Of a DNA stretch of 64,000 bases, positions 8,801 to 17,080 are shown piece by piece (positions within the stretch are counted from its first letter, which is position 1; every line of letters starts with the position of its first letter). Location: positions 39,248 through 103,247 of the forward strand of contig CANMJA010000012.1 of the NCBI GenBank assembly GCA_947498055.1, in the 5' to 3' direction. A model generated the notes under the pieces. It saw nothing but the letters and a program-made list of their open reading frames with translations. It had not been told where the DNA came from and made no database searches. The stretch is from an uncultured Tenacibaculum sp. (GTDB taxonomy: Bacteria > Bacteroidota > Bacteroidia > Flavobacteriales > Flavobacteriaceae). A program made the position numbers and the translations under genes.

Positions 8801-10150
8801 ATGCGTACAAAAACAACAAAGCAAAACAAGATCAACGTAGTAACCTTAGGGTGTTCTAAAAATATTTACGATAGCGAAGTATTAATGGGACAGTTAAAAG
8901 CAAATGGGAAAAACGTTGTGCATGAAGATGAAAATGATGATGGAAATATTGTTGTTATCAATACTTGCGGATTTATAGGAAAGGCAAAAGAAGAAAGTGT
9001 AGATACGATCCTTCACTATGCAGAAAAGAAAGAAGCAGGAGAAATTGATAAAGTATTTGTTACTGGTTGCTTAAGTGAACGTTATAAACCAGATTTAGAA
9101 AGAGAAATTACCAATGTAGATCAGTATTTTGGAACGCATGATTTGCCTAATTTATTAAAAGTATTAGAGGCAGATTATAAGCATGAGTTAATAGGAGAGC
9201 GTTTAACAACTACACCTAAACATTATGCGTATTTAAAAATAGCTGAAGGTTGTGATCGCCCGTGTTCATTTTGTGCAATTCCGTTAATGAGAGGTAAGCA
9301 TAAATCTACTCCAATAGAACGATTAGTTACTGAAGTCACAAAATTGGCTGAGAATGGTATAAAGGAGATCATGTTAATTGCACAAGATTTAACTTATTAT
9401 GGTTTAGATATCTATAAAAAACGTGCACTGGCTGATTTATTAAAGGCTTTAGTGAAAATCGATGGTATAGAATGGATTCGTTTACATTACGCTTTTCCAA
9501 CTGGTTTTCCTATGGATGTATTAGATGTGATGAGAGAAGAACCTAAGGTTTGTAATTATTTAGATATTCCTTTGCAACATATTAATACCGAAATTTTAAA
9601 ATCGATGAAGCGTGGTACAACACATGAAAAAACCACTAATTTGATTCATAAATTTAGAGAATATGTTCCTAACATAGCAATTCGTACCACATTGATTGTT
9701 GGTTACCCAGGAGAAACAGAAGAACATTTTCAAGAGTTAAAAGACTGGGTAGAAGAAATGCGTTTTGAACGATTAGGAGCTTTTCAATACTCACATGAAG
9801 AAAATACAGGTGCCTATGCCTTAGAAGACGATGTACCAGAAGATGTAAAATTTCGTAGAGTGAATGAAATAATGGAAGTTCAAAGCCAGATTTCTTGGGA
9901 ATTAAATCAAGAGAAAATAGGAAATACTTACCGTTGTTTATTTGATAGAAAAGATGGAGAATTTTATTATGGAAGAACTGAATTTGATTCTCCAGATGTA
10001 GATAATGATGTTGTTGTCGATGCAACAGAATATTATATTAAATTAGGAGAGTTTATTGATATTGAAATTTTTGATGCTGGTGATTTCGATTTACAAGGAA
10101 AGCCAGTAGTTAAGTTAGACAGACCGATTCCTTTAAATCAAAGGAAATAA
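8801..10150 (+). CDS. rimO: Ribosomal protein S12 methylthiotransferase RimO
   Basis: The 449-residue radical-SAM enzyme adds a methylthio group to the conserved Asp of ribosomal protein S12. The N-terminal UPF0004 domain supplies three cluster cysteines (C18 in TLGCSKN, C56 in NTCGFI, C90 in VTGCLS). The radical-SAM CxxxCxxC is CDRPCSFC at residues 151-158. A TRAM domain follows at the C-terminus. The TLGCSKNxxDSE opening and EGCDRPCSFCAIPLMRG separate RimO from MiaB and MtaB. It has its own -7 element and terminator. Confidence 0.97.
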   Translation: MRTKTTKQNKINVVTLGCSKNIYDSEVLMGQLKANGKNVVHEDENDDGNIVVINTCGFIGKAKEESVDTILHYAEKKEAGEIDKVFVTGCLSERYKPDLEREITNVDQYFGTHDLPNLLKVLEADYKHELIGERLTTTPKHYAYLKIAEGCDRPCSFCAIPLMRGKHKSTPIERLVTEVTKLAENGIKEIMLIAQDLTYYGLDIYKKRALADLLKALVKIDGIEWIRLHYAFPTGFPMDVLDVMREEPKVCNYLDIPLQHINTEILKSMKRGTTHEKTTNLIHKFREYVPNIAIRTTLIVGYPGETEEHFQELKDWVEEMRFERLGAFQYSHEENTGAYALEDDVPEDVKFRRVNEIMEVQSQISWELNQEKIGNTYRCLFDRKDGEFYYGRTEFDSPDVDNDVVVDATEYYIKLGEFIDIEIFDAGDFDLQGKPVVKLDRPIPLNQRK

Positions 10151-10164
10151 TAGATAATAAATTA

Positions 10165-10210
10165 AAAAAGAAACCTCATAAATATTTAAATTTATGAGGT
10201 TTCTTTTTTT
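10165..10210 (+). terminator. Intrinsic terminator of rimO
   Basis: A long hairpin with arms AAAGAAACCTCATAAA and TTTATGAGGTTTCTTT encloses an A/T loop and runs into a T tract. Confidence 0.9.
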
Positions 10211-10328
10211 ATACTATGATAATCTTTTTTATATGTATTGATTTTAATTGTACCACTAACATACTATTTGTAAAATATTTACGTTATATTTTATTAAAAA
10301 TTACTTAAACCAAAAAAAATAATTAAAA

Positions 10329-10613
10329 ATGAAAAAAGTATTATTCTCAACATTAATTTCTTTTTTACTAATGACTAGCTTTGTTTCTTGTGGAGATGAT
10401 AATGATGGATCTTCGGGATGTGATTTAGATGAATTATCAAAAGAATTAATAGCAAAAGGAGAAGCTTATTTAGACGATCGTTCTGTATCTAATTGTATCG
10501 CATATAGTAAAGCTATTGAAAATTTTATAGAAGAAGCAGAAGGTTGTCCTACTGTTACTGAAGATCAAATAGAATCATTAGAAGAATCTTTAGACGAATT
10601 AGATTGTAATTAA
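10329..10613 (+). CDS. Small acidic lipoprotein, unknown function
   Basis: The 94-residue product has a lipoprotein signal (MKKVLFSTLISFLLMTSFVSC, Cys21). The mature part is very acidic, begins GDDNDGSSGCDLDEL and contains three further cysteines that could form disulfides. It stands alone in its own transcription unit after the rimO terminator. I recognise no family; similar short acidic lipoproteins are common in flavobacteria. The signal peptide and good start make it very likely real. Confidence 0.7.
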   Translation: MKKVLFSTLISFLLMTSFVSCGDDNDGSSGCDLDELSKELIAKGEAYLDDRSVSNCIAYSKAIENFIEEAEGCPTVTEDQIESLEESLDELDCN

Positions 10614-10697
10614 TTTAGACTGTTTTAAAAAACAAATTTCTTTTAAATGGTATGTGAGTAAGAAAACTACAATTATATTAGAAATTATGATGTAAAA

Positions 10698-10730
10698 AAC
10701 CCTTACAGACTTTTAAAATCTGTAAGGGTT
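10698..10730 (-). terminator. Terminator of the M14 peptidase gene
   Basis: The perfect 12-bp arms AACCCTTACAGA / TCTGTAAGGGTT are followed, on the minus strand, by a run of T just past the stop at 10736. Confidence 0.85.
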
Positions 10731-10735
10731 AATAT

Positions 10736-13201
10736 TTATCTAAATAAGGCATTGACAAAGAAAAGTTTTCCATTATTCCAAAAACCTCTAAAAACAGGAT
10801 TATCAATTAAATAGACAACGTTTCCTTGCCCAATTTTTTCTGTTCCAAAAATTAATGAGTTCTCTTGTTTTTTTAATGCTTCAGATCCTGCAAATCCAGA
10901 GATAACTGTATTATTTTCAAGGGTAACTACGTTAGTACCTTTCGTTAAAAAATGATAAGCATCTGCTTTTAATTTTAAGGTAAAATAGTCCTTTGAATAT
11001 CCATAAGCTAAAGGGTGTGTGTTGTCTACATTTGTTTTAAAAATAGCACCAGTAATTAATTTTTTAATTTGTTCTCTTTCTTTATTAGCATAAATATTCT
11101 TCTTTGGTGTAGAAATCGTTTTGTTTTCGATATTCTTTTTAGTTTTTTTGATGCTTAGATTAAAAATTTTACTTTTTCCAAAAACCTGATTTGCTTGTCC
11201 AATAGCAATTAATTTACCACCTTGTTGTACCCATTTTTTTAATTCTTGTAACTTTTTTTCATCAAATATTTTAGCATAATTCCCATTAGGAAGAATTAAG
11301 GTGTTAAATTTAGATAAAAGGGCAAAAGAAAAATTTTCTTTAAGAACAACACTATAATTATACGCTAAATCATTTTCTAAAAAGAATTGAATTTCACCAA
11401 AATTTAAAGTAGATATTTGGTTACCTCCTAAAATAGCTATTTTTTTATCTTTAATTTCTTTTACACTTAACGAACCAATATCTACACCTTTTGTAGATAA
11501 ACCAGTTGTTATGTGCTTATTTACTTTATGATGTTTTTTACAAATAGTATAAATTAATTCATCAAAATTAGAAATATGTTTATTATCTCTTTTGGTAATA
11601 ATAAGAGAACCAGAAGCTAATTTTTGATTACTGTTTTCCATATATTTTTCATTGGTTCTAACCCGAATTTTGTGTTTTAAAAAATCAGATAATAAGCGCG
11701 CATCTGTAACATGATTCCAATCAAAAGCATAAGCAAATACATCGTTTTTTAAAGTTGGTTCATTGGTTTTTAAGTTGTAATTGGTTGTGGTAACTTCTTT
11801 TTTGGTAGCTACTGTTTGTAAACCATATGCATAAGGTAAAGACCAAGCAGTAATATCATAGGTAAGTGAATCTTTAACAGTTGCTTTAGGTTCAAATAAA
11901 ACTTCTACTAATTTACCTTTTGGTTGCTTTGTAGAGATCGTAATATTATTCTCTTTAATATCTAGCGAGCCTTTAGCGTTTTTTCTATAAATAAATCCAG
12001 ATACTTTTTTTTCAGATGTTTTTGCATATGAAATTTCATGACGATCGAGTAATTTTTTTAATGCATGTAGCTTATCAATGTCACCTTGCAAGATATATGA
12101 TTTGAATTTGAAATCGGTATTATTAAAATATTTTTTAAATTCTGAATTAAGTCTTTCAATATTTTTTGAAGCAACTTCGATAGTAGATAATCCTGTAGTT
12201 GTATGATGTGTAAGTCGATCTTTTAATGTTAATAACTCACCTTCATTCGTTTTAATACTTAAACCAGCTTTTCCACCACCTGCTTGTTCGTATGTCATAC
12301 CTATTGCACCATTAAAAGTAGGATAGGTATCTCCATAACTCGGGTATAACAAATCAAAACGTTCTTTGGTAAAAAAGAGCCAACCATTTTTGTCAAAATA
12401 AGTAGCGTGATTTTTTCCTAGTTCTTCTTGAAAGCTTTTTTGAAAAGGAGTAATTATTTCATGAAATGGTTCTGCGGCAGGAGCAAAATAATAAGGCATA
12501 TTATGACTTTGTTCGTGAAAATCGACATGAATATGCGGAAGCCATTTGTTATATATTTTTAATCGTTGTTGTGATTCTATTTGGGTAGCCCATGCCCAAT
12601 CTCTATTTAAATCGAATAAGTAATGATTAGGTCTTCCATTAACCCATGGTTCTTTATGTTCTCTAGAAAGGCTATTCGAATTGGTATTTTTATGAACTAC
12701 TTGGTGATACCAATTTACATAACGATCTCTTCCATCTGGATTTAAACAAGGGTCTATAATTACAATTAAATTGTCTAGCCATGCTTTTTTATTGGTTATT
12801 AATTGATAAGCAGTTAGCATAGATGCTTCTGTTGAAGAAGCCTCATTTCCATGAACATTATAGCTAAACCAAACAATAGCTTTGTCTTTTAAAGAAGTCG
12901 TTTTTTCGATGTTAGCATTACTAAGATGTTTTTTTCGTATGGTTTCAATATTTGTAAGATTATCTTTACTAGATATATACGCTACTTGTAATGTTCTTCG
13001 TTCGTTCGTTTTACCGTAATTTTCTAAAGTTACGTTATTAGAATTATTTGCGAGGTAATTAAAATAGTTAATAACTTCATGATGCCTTGTAAATTGGCTT
13101 CCTAAAGGATAGCCAAGAAATTCAGAAGGAGATTTAATTTTTTGAGAAAAAATAGAGAGCGTAATTGTAAATACAAAAACAAAAAAAAGTTTATTAGACA
13201 T
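10736..13201 (-). CDS. Secreted M14-family zinc metallocarboxypeptidase
   Basis: The 821-residue protein has a signal peptide (residues 1-20). The M14 Zn-binding HxxE is HGNE at residues 117-120, the third ligand is most likely H229 in HVDFHEQ, and the substrate-binding NPDGRDR lies at 154-160. A catalytic Glu is plausible in TYEQAGG near residue 305. After the catalytic domain (to about 360) comes a long C-terminal part with a Rossmann-like stretch at about 590-690 (KKIAILGGNQ..., then LPNGNYAKIF and GGKLIAIGQ) resembling a glutamine-amidotransferase-like domain, as in related flavobacterial M14 proteins. The role is extracellular peptide degradation. It is monocistronic with its own terminator. 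Confidence 0.9.
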   Translation of the reverse strand: MSNKLFFVFVFTITLSIFSQKIKSPSEFLGYPLGSQFTRHHEVINYFNYLANNSNNVTLENYGKTNERRTLQVAYISSKDNLTNIETIRKKHLSNANIEKTTSLKDKAIVWFSYNVHGNEASSTEASMLTAYQLITNKKAWLDNLIVIIDPCLNPDGRDRYVNWYHQVVHKNTNSNSLSREHKEPWVNGRPNHYLFDLNRDWAWATQIESQQRLKIYNKWLPHIHVDFHEQSHNMPYYFAPAAEPFHEIITPFQKSFQEELGKNHATYFDKNGWLFFTKERFDLLYPSYGDTYPTFNGAIGMTYEQAGGGKAGLSIKTNEGELLTLKDRLTHHTTTGLSTIEVASKNIERLNSEFKKYFNNTDFKFKSYILQGDIDKLHALKKLLDRHEISYAKTSEKKVSGFIYRKNAKGSLDIKENNITISTKQPKGKLVEVLFEPKATVKDSLTYDITAWSLPYAYGLQTVATKKEVTTTNYNLKTNEPTLKNDVFAYAFDWNHVTDARLLSDFLKHKIRVRTNEKYMENSNQKLASGSLIITKRDNKHISNFDELIYTICKKHHKVNKHITTGLSTKGVDIGSLSVKEIKDKKIAILGGNQISTLNFGEIQFFLENDLAYNYSVVLKENFSFALLSKFNTLILPNGNYAKIFDEKKLQELKKWVQQGGKLIAIGQANQVFGKSKIFNLSIKKTKKNIENKTISTPKKNIYANKEREQIKKLITGAIFKTNVDNTHPLAYGYSKDYFTLKLKADAYHFLTKGTNVVTLENNTVISGFAGSEALKKQENSLIFGTEKIGQGNVVYLIDNPVFRGFWNNGKLFFVNALFR

Positions 13202-13273
13202 TTATTAAGTAAGATTGATTGAAAATCAAAAGTAAGTAAATAATTTTAAGAATTAATTGTCTATTTTCTTCTA

Positions 13274-14038
13274 TTAAAACTTTTCAAAAACACCTAAACC
13301 AAATAAAGCAAAATCATATTTAACAGGATCTTTTTTATCAAATTTCCTTAGCGTTATATCTAATTCTATGATCGCTTTCCAGTCATTTTGTTTTCTAGTA
13401 AGTATTTTTAATTTTCTAGCTACATTACCAGTATGAACATCTAAAGGACAATGTAAATTGGCTGCACTGTGCGATTTCCAAATTCCAAAATCAACTCCTT
13501 TTTTAGTATCTCTAACCATCCAACGTAAAAACATATTAATACGCTTAGCAGCAGAACCTTTTACAGGATCAGAAATATGTTTTTGAGTTCTTGGTAAATG
13601 TGCTATTTCAAAGAAAATTTGTTTAAAATCGTGAATTGCTAATTGGTAATTGTCATTTTCGGATTTAGGCTTTATTACATTTTCTAATCCACCATGATTA
13701 TTATATATGTTTTTTAACGATCGAATAAAGAATTTAAAATCTTCCGCATTAAAAGTTCTATGTACAAAACCATCAAAATTTGCCAAATCATCTTCCGAAT
13801 GATTGAGTACAAAATCAAACGGAGAATTCCCCATTAAATCCATCATTCTATTCGCATTTTTTATAATCATTTGACGTTTTCCCCAGGCAATAATAGAAGA
13901 AAGAAAACCAGCTATTTCAATGTCTTCTTTTAAAGAATAACGATGCGGAATTTGAATAGGATCGCTTTCTATAAAATCAAAATTTTCATAAAGATTCGCT
14001 TTTTCGTCTAAAAATTCTTTTAGTTCTTTCTTTGTCAT
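13274..14038 (-). CDS. TIGR02757 family protein (DUF2400)
   Basis: The 254-residue soluble protein shows the DUF2400/TIGR02757 pattern: FIESDPIQIPHRY near the N-terminus, GFLSSIIAWGKRQMI, and a C-terminal part with KRINMFLRWMVRD and PLDVHTGNVARKL. The LRWMVR and PLD.H motifs resemble helix-hairpin-helix DNA glycosylases, and a nucleic-acid role is possible but unproven. It lies 29 bp downstream of the CPBP protease gene on the same strand, so the two may be co-transcribed. Confidence 0.9.
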   Translation of the reverse strand: MTKKELKEFLDEKANLYENFDFIESDPIQIPHRYSLKEDIEIAGFLSSIIAWGKRQMIIKNANRMMDLMGNSPFDFVLNHSEDDLANFDGFVHRTFNAEDFKFFIRSLKNIYNNHGGLENVIKPKSENDNYQLAIHDFKQIFFEIAHLPRTQKHISDPVKGSAAKRINMFLRWMVRDTKKGVDFGIWKSHSAANLHCPLDVHTGNVARKLKILTRKQNDWKAIIELDITLRKFDKKDPVKYDFALFGLGVFEKF

Positions 14039-14067
14039 AACTAGTAAAAAATAATAACTATTCTTAA

Positions 14068-14619
14068 TTATAAAGAATCGCCAGCAAAACTAAGTAAAAT
14101 AAAAAAACAATTATAAGTAGCATGTAGAAGAATACTCCAAATTAAGCCAAATTTTATTCTAATAAAACCTAAATAACTTCCTAAAATTATTTGAGGAGCA
14201 ACTAATAAAGGAGCTAATAAAAGAATATTAGTAGTAATTTTAAAATTAGTTAGATGAATAAATCCAAAAATGATGGCAAAAAGATAAAAAGCAATTTTAA
14301 ACTGTTTTTTATCTTTAAAAACAACAAGAGGTGCTCTAAAAATTAATTCTTCAAGAAGAGGGGCTAAAACTACTGTAAATAAAAACAAAGTTCCTTTGGT
14401 AAACTGTTTCATTAACTCAGTTACTTTATGTTCTTCCATATTTACCAAGCCTAAAGACTCTACCAGTCCAAATAAAGGAGTTAGTAATAGGCTCGTTATA
14501 ATTGAAATTAGTAAAAGATGAAAGAATTTTCTCAAACGATATGGAAGGTCTGTATTTGTATCCTTTTCTAAAATAGGATTTCTTAAATAGGTTACTAGTT
14601 CGTGGAAGGTTTCTGTCAT
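14068..14619 (-). CDS. CPBP-family intramembrane metalloprotease (ABI/CAAX protease-like)
   Basis: The 183-residue membrane protein has the three family motifs: EExxxR as E90-E91-LIF-R95, the FxxxH motif ending at H122 (FGFIH), and H166-ATYN170. These form the glutamate/histidine active site of the CAAX protease and bacteriocin-processing (CPBP) superfamily. Four hydrophobic helices surround them. Substrates are unknown; bacterial members include self-immunity proteins in bacteriocin loci. No bacteriocin gene is adjacent, although a GG-peptide locus begins 2 kb further on. Confidence 0.9.
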   Translation of the reverse strand: MTETFHELVTYLRNPILEKDTNTDLPYRLRKFFHLLLISIITSLLLTPLFGLVESLGLVNMEEHKVTELMKQFTKGTLFLFTVVLAPLLEELIFRAPLVVFKDKKQFKIAFYLFAIIFGFIHLTNFKITTNILLLAPLLVAPQIILGSYLGFIRIKFGLIWSILLHATYNCFFILLSFAGDSL

Positions 14620-14633
14620 AAGTTTTATTTTTT

Positions 14634-14660
14634 AGTATCAAGTATCAAGTATCAAGTATA
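14634..14660. repeat. Tandem heptamer repeat AGTATCA, about 3.9 copies
   Basis: Three perfect AGTATCA units and a partial fourth (AGTATA) lie in the gap between the S10 peptidase and CPBP genes, just upstream of the CPBP start codon. This is a potential slippage tract. Confidence 0.85.
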
Positions 14661-14708
14661 GATTAGAACTAACTACTAATTACTTTATACTATGTACTAA
14701 ATTCAAAA

Positions 14709-16193
14709 TTAATATTTTGCAGCTCCAATATTCTTTGAGCTTTTTAAAATAAACTTACGTAAATCATCATTTGCTTTTTCTAAATCTACCTTACGTAAAT
14801 ACATCATATGTCCGCTTCTATATCCTTTAAAGGACATTCTATTTTTTAATTTCCCACTAGGATCAATTTTCCCCATCGTATATTTTGCTGCAGAATAGGT
14901 AGTAGCACCATCGAAATACCCAGATTGTACTAATAAATGTAAATACGGATTTTCAGCCATTGCTTTTCTAAGATTTTCTCTTGAATTATTATTCGAAAAA
15001 TCCCACGGATGCACTGGCCCAAACATATTGTACTTTACATCCGTTTTAAATTGTAAAACATTTTGTGTGTAATAATTAATTGCAGGAGTAAAAGAATGTA
15101 ACCAAGAAACTAATTCAGGACTATAATCTGGGCGTGTACCTGTTTCTTTTCTGTCTAACCCTAAATAACGACTATCTAAACGACCAATCGTTTTTCCTTT
15201 AGAGCGTCTTAATAATTCTTTCCAAAAGTAAGAGTTGGGTACTTCTAAATTATGCTGTAAAATCACTTCCTTTTTAATGCCCGAGTAATACGCCATTTTT
15301 TCGGCTACTATGTTTTTTTCGGTTTCGCCAATAAAACCACCTTTAGCTAATGCAGGTAATAATTTGTTAATAGCAAAATCTTCAGCTTCAGGTAAAATAT
15401 CTAATAAATCTTTTTGCTGTAATTGTGTTGGTAATTGTTTATGGTACCAAGCTGCTGCTGTGAAATATGGAAAATTAACAGCAAAATCTTCAGAACCACC
15501 AGTACGAATTACTTTATAATCGGCAGGAGAAACCATAATAACTCCATTTAAATACATCCATTGTTTACTCTGTAATTCATAAGCTAATTGCATTACACGT
15601 GTTCCGCCATAACTTTCACCAATAATATATTTTGGCGATTTCCAACGATTATTTCTAGTAACAAATGTATTCAACCAATCTGCTAAATAAGCAGCATCTG
15701 CATTTACACCAAAAAAATATTTCTTGTCTACTTTTTCTCCTTTTTTAACTACAGGTCTTGAATAACCAGTGTTTACCGGATTTATAAAAACAATATCTGC
15801 AACATCTAATACAGAATATGGATTGTCTTTTATTCCATAAGGTTGTATCGGATTTCCCTCATCGTCTATTTTTAAAACTTTAGGCCCCGTATAGGCAACA
15901 TGCATCCATACCGAAGCAGAGCCAGGACCACCATTAAACGACATAATTAAAGGTCTTTTTTCTGTATTTCCTACATCGGTTCTTTTATAGTAAGTATAAA
16001 ATAAAGTGGCTTTTGTATTTCCGTTTTTATCAAATACAGGCTGTGTACCTGTTTGTGCTTGATAGCTGACTTTTTTCCCTTTTATAGTAATAGAATTTGT
16101 AGTTACTACTGTGGTATCTACAGGAATTCTCATGTCTTGAGAAAAAGTAACAATAGAAAGTAATAATGAAAGGACAGTAATTCGTTTTTTCAT
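14709..16193 (-). CDS. Secreted serine carboxypeptidase-like peptidase (family S10)
   Basis: The 494-residue protein has a signal peptide (1-19, TFSQD). Serine carboxypeptidase motifs are all present: FNGGPGSAS at residues 86-94 (oxyanion region), nucleophile S194 in GESYGG, D428 in GYFDGAT and H462 in RSGHMM. The complete triad supports an active alpha/beta-hydrolase peptidase. It probably acts in the periplasm or outside the cell and complements the M14 enzyme upstream. No T9SS C-terminal domain is evident. Confidence 0.93.
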   Translation of the reverse strand: MKKRITVLSLLLSIVTFSQDMRIPVDTTVVTTNSITIKGKKVSYQAQTGTQPVFDKNGNTKATLFYTYYKRTDVGNTEKRPLIMSFNGGPGSASVWMHVAYTGPKVLKIDDEGNPIQPYGIKDNPYSVLDVADIVFINPVNTGYSRPVVKKGEKVDKKYFFGVNADAAYLADWLNTFVTRNNRWKSPKYIIGESYGGTRVMQLAYELQSKQWMYLNGVIMVSPADYKVIRTGGSEDFAVNFPYFTAAAWYHKQLPTQLQQKDLLDILPEAEDFAINKLLPALAKGGFIGETEKNIVAEKMAYYSGIKKEVILQHNLEVPNSYFWKELLRRSKGKTIGRLDSRYLGLDRKETGTRPDYSPELVSWLHSFTPAINYYTQNVLQFKTDVKYNMFGPVHPWDFSNNNSRENLRKAMAENPYLHLLVQSGYFDGATTYSAAKYTMGKIDPSGKLKNRMSFKGYRSGHMMYLRKVDLEKANDDLRKFILKSSKNIGAAKY

Positions 16194-16361
16194 TGGGTTG
16201 TTTTAGTGAATAATTTGGTTTCAATAAAGGTATAAAAACTTATGTAGTTATTAAAATCTACTACTATTTCTAGATTTTGTGCGTAGTAAAAGAGAAGTTA
16301 GTGCTTTAATTTACTGTTTTGGTAACATTTTATAATTTTTATAGGTTCTTTTTTAATCTAT

Positions 16362-16403
16362 TTGTTCTAGAATTACTTACTTAAATTAGTAATTCTAGAA
16401 CAA
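16362..16403. promoter_or_regulatory. Perfect 16-bp inverted repeat upstream of the core-tailed orphan gene
   Basis: The arms TTGTTCTAGAATTACT and AGTAATTCTAGAACAA are exact reverse complements around a 10-bp A/T spacer and end 30 bp before the ATG at 16434. There is no following T tract, so an operator or 5'-leader hairpin is likelier than a terminator. The binding factor is unknown; the LytTR regulator of this locus is one candidate, although LytTR sites are usually direct repeats. Confidence 0.6.
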
Positions 16404-16433
16404 TTAATTTTTAACCAAAATGATAGTAATATT

Positions 16434-16979
16434 ATGGAAGATGTAACAATAATTAAGTCAGAAAAGAAAGGTAAAAAGGAAAAAGAATTAGCAAGAATAC
16501 CGGGGTGTAAAATTTCTAGTAACAATAAATTGATAAAATTTGGAGTAGGAAAAGGATCTAATTTTGAAGTGCCTATAGACTTCGGAGTAAATTATCCTGG
16601 AGTTTTAGCACCTACGATACTTTCTTTTTTAAGAGGTGAAGGAAAAAAACAAAATATTTTTATTGAAGGGATCGCTTTTGTAAACAGTGATTATGAAGTA
16701 CAAAAAGAGCAATTTGAATTTTATTATAATTTCACTTATAAATCTTCGGGTGATTATCAGTTAAATATTTACATGACTTTTATACACAGCGATAAGAATA
16801 ATGAGAAAGGTTTTATAGCGTATCCTTTTTTAATGGAGTTTTATGAAGGCGCTGTAAAATGTAGCGAAAAAGAAACAGTTCCAATAGATAAAATTAAAAC
16901 GGTTGAATTGTTTGTAATTAATAGAAATCCAGAAACTTCGAGGGGTACAGTAACGACGGTTCAACCCAGCTCAGAATAG
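16434..16979 (+). CDS. Orphan protein with a C-terminal tail identical to the GG-peptide core
   Basis: The 181-residue protein has no signal peptide, no membrane helix and no family I recognise. Its first 165 residues look beta-rich (YNFTYKSSGDYQLNIYMTF and similar alternating stretches). The last 16 residues, PETSRGTVTTVQPSSE (166-181, nt 16929-16976), match the core of the precursor peptide at 19502-19636 at 14 of 15 positions up to PSS. Of 45 aligned nucleotides 13 differ, and only one changes an amino acid (Q/K), so the match is kept at protein level. There is no Gly-Gly before the tail, so it would not be cut there by the C39 exporter. It may be a tail recognised by the same partner as the peptide, or a cognate target. 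The gene stands alone behind a perfect inverted repeat and converges on the exporter gene. Confidence 0.8.
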   Translation: MEDVTIIKSEKKGKKEKELARIPGCKISSNNKLIKFGVGKGSNFEVPIDFGVNYPGVLAPTILSFLRGEGKKQNIFIEGIAFVNSDYEVQKEQFEFYYNFTYKSSGDYQLNIYMTFIHSDKNNEKGFIAYPFLMEFYEGAVKCSEKETVPIDKIKTVELFVINRNPETSRGTVTTVQPSSE

Positions 16980-17034
16980 ATAATTAAGATAAGCTTACTT
17001 CGGTTAAAGAAAATTATTTATATAATTTAAATAA

Positions 17035-17074
17035 AAACACTAACTAAAAATTAATTAGTTTTTAGTTAGTGTTT
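17035..17074. terminator. Bidirectional terminator between the orphan gene and the exporter gene
   Basis: Perfect 16-bp arms (AAACACTAACTAAAAA and its complement) enclose an 8-nt loop, with A and T runs inside both arms. It lies between convergent stops at 16979 and 17081. Confidence 0.85.
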
Positions 17075-17080
17075 GAATAA

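Noticed and set aside
9669..10025. 118-codon frame opposite rimO
   Set aside because: Antisense shadow of a well-supported gene; His/Leu-rich translation.
14068..14619. CPBP protease as immunity protein of the GG-peptide locus
   Set aside because: It lies 2.3 kb upstream on the other side of the S10 peptidase and pairs with the TIGR02757 gene, so no link can be supported.
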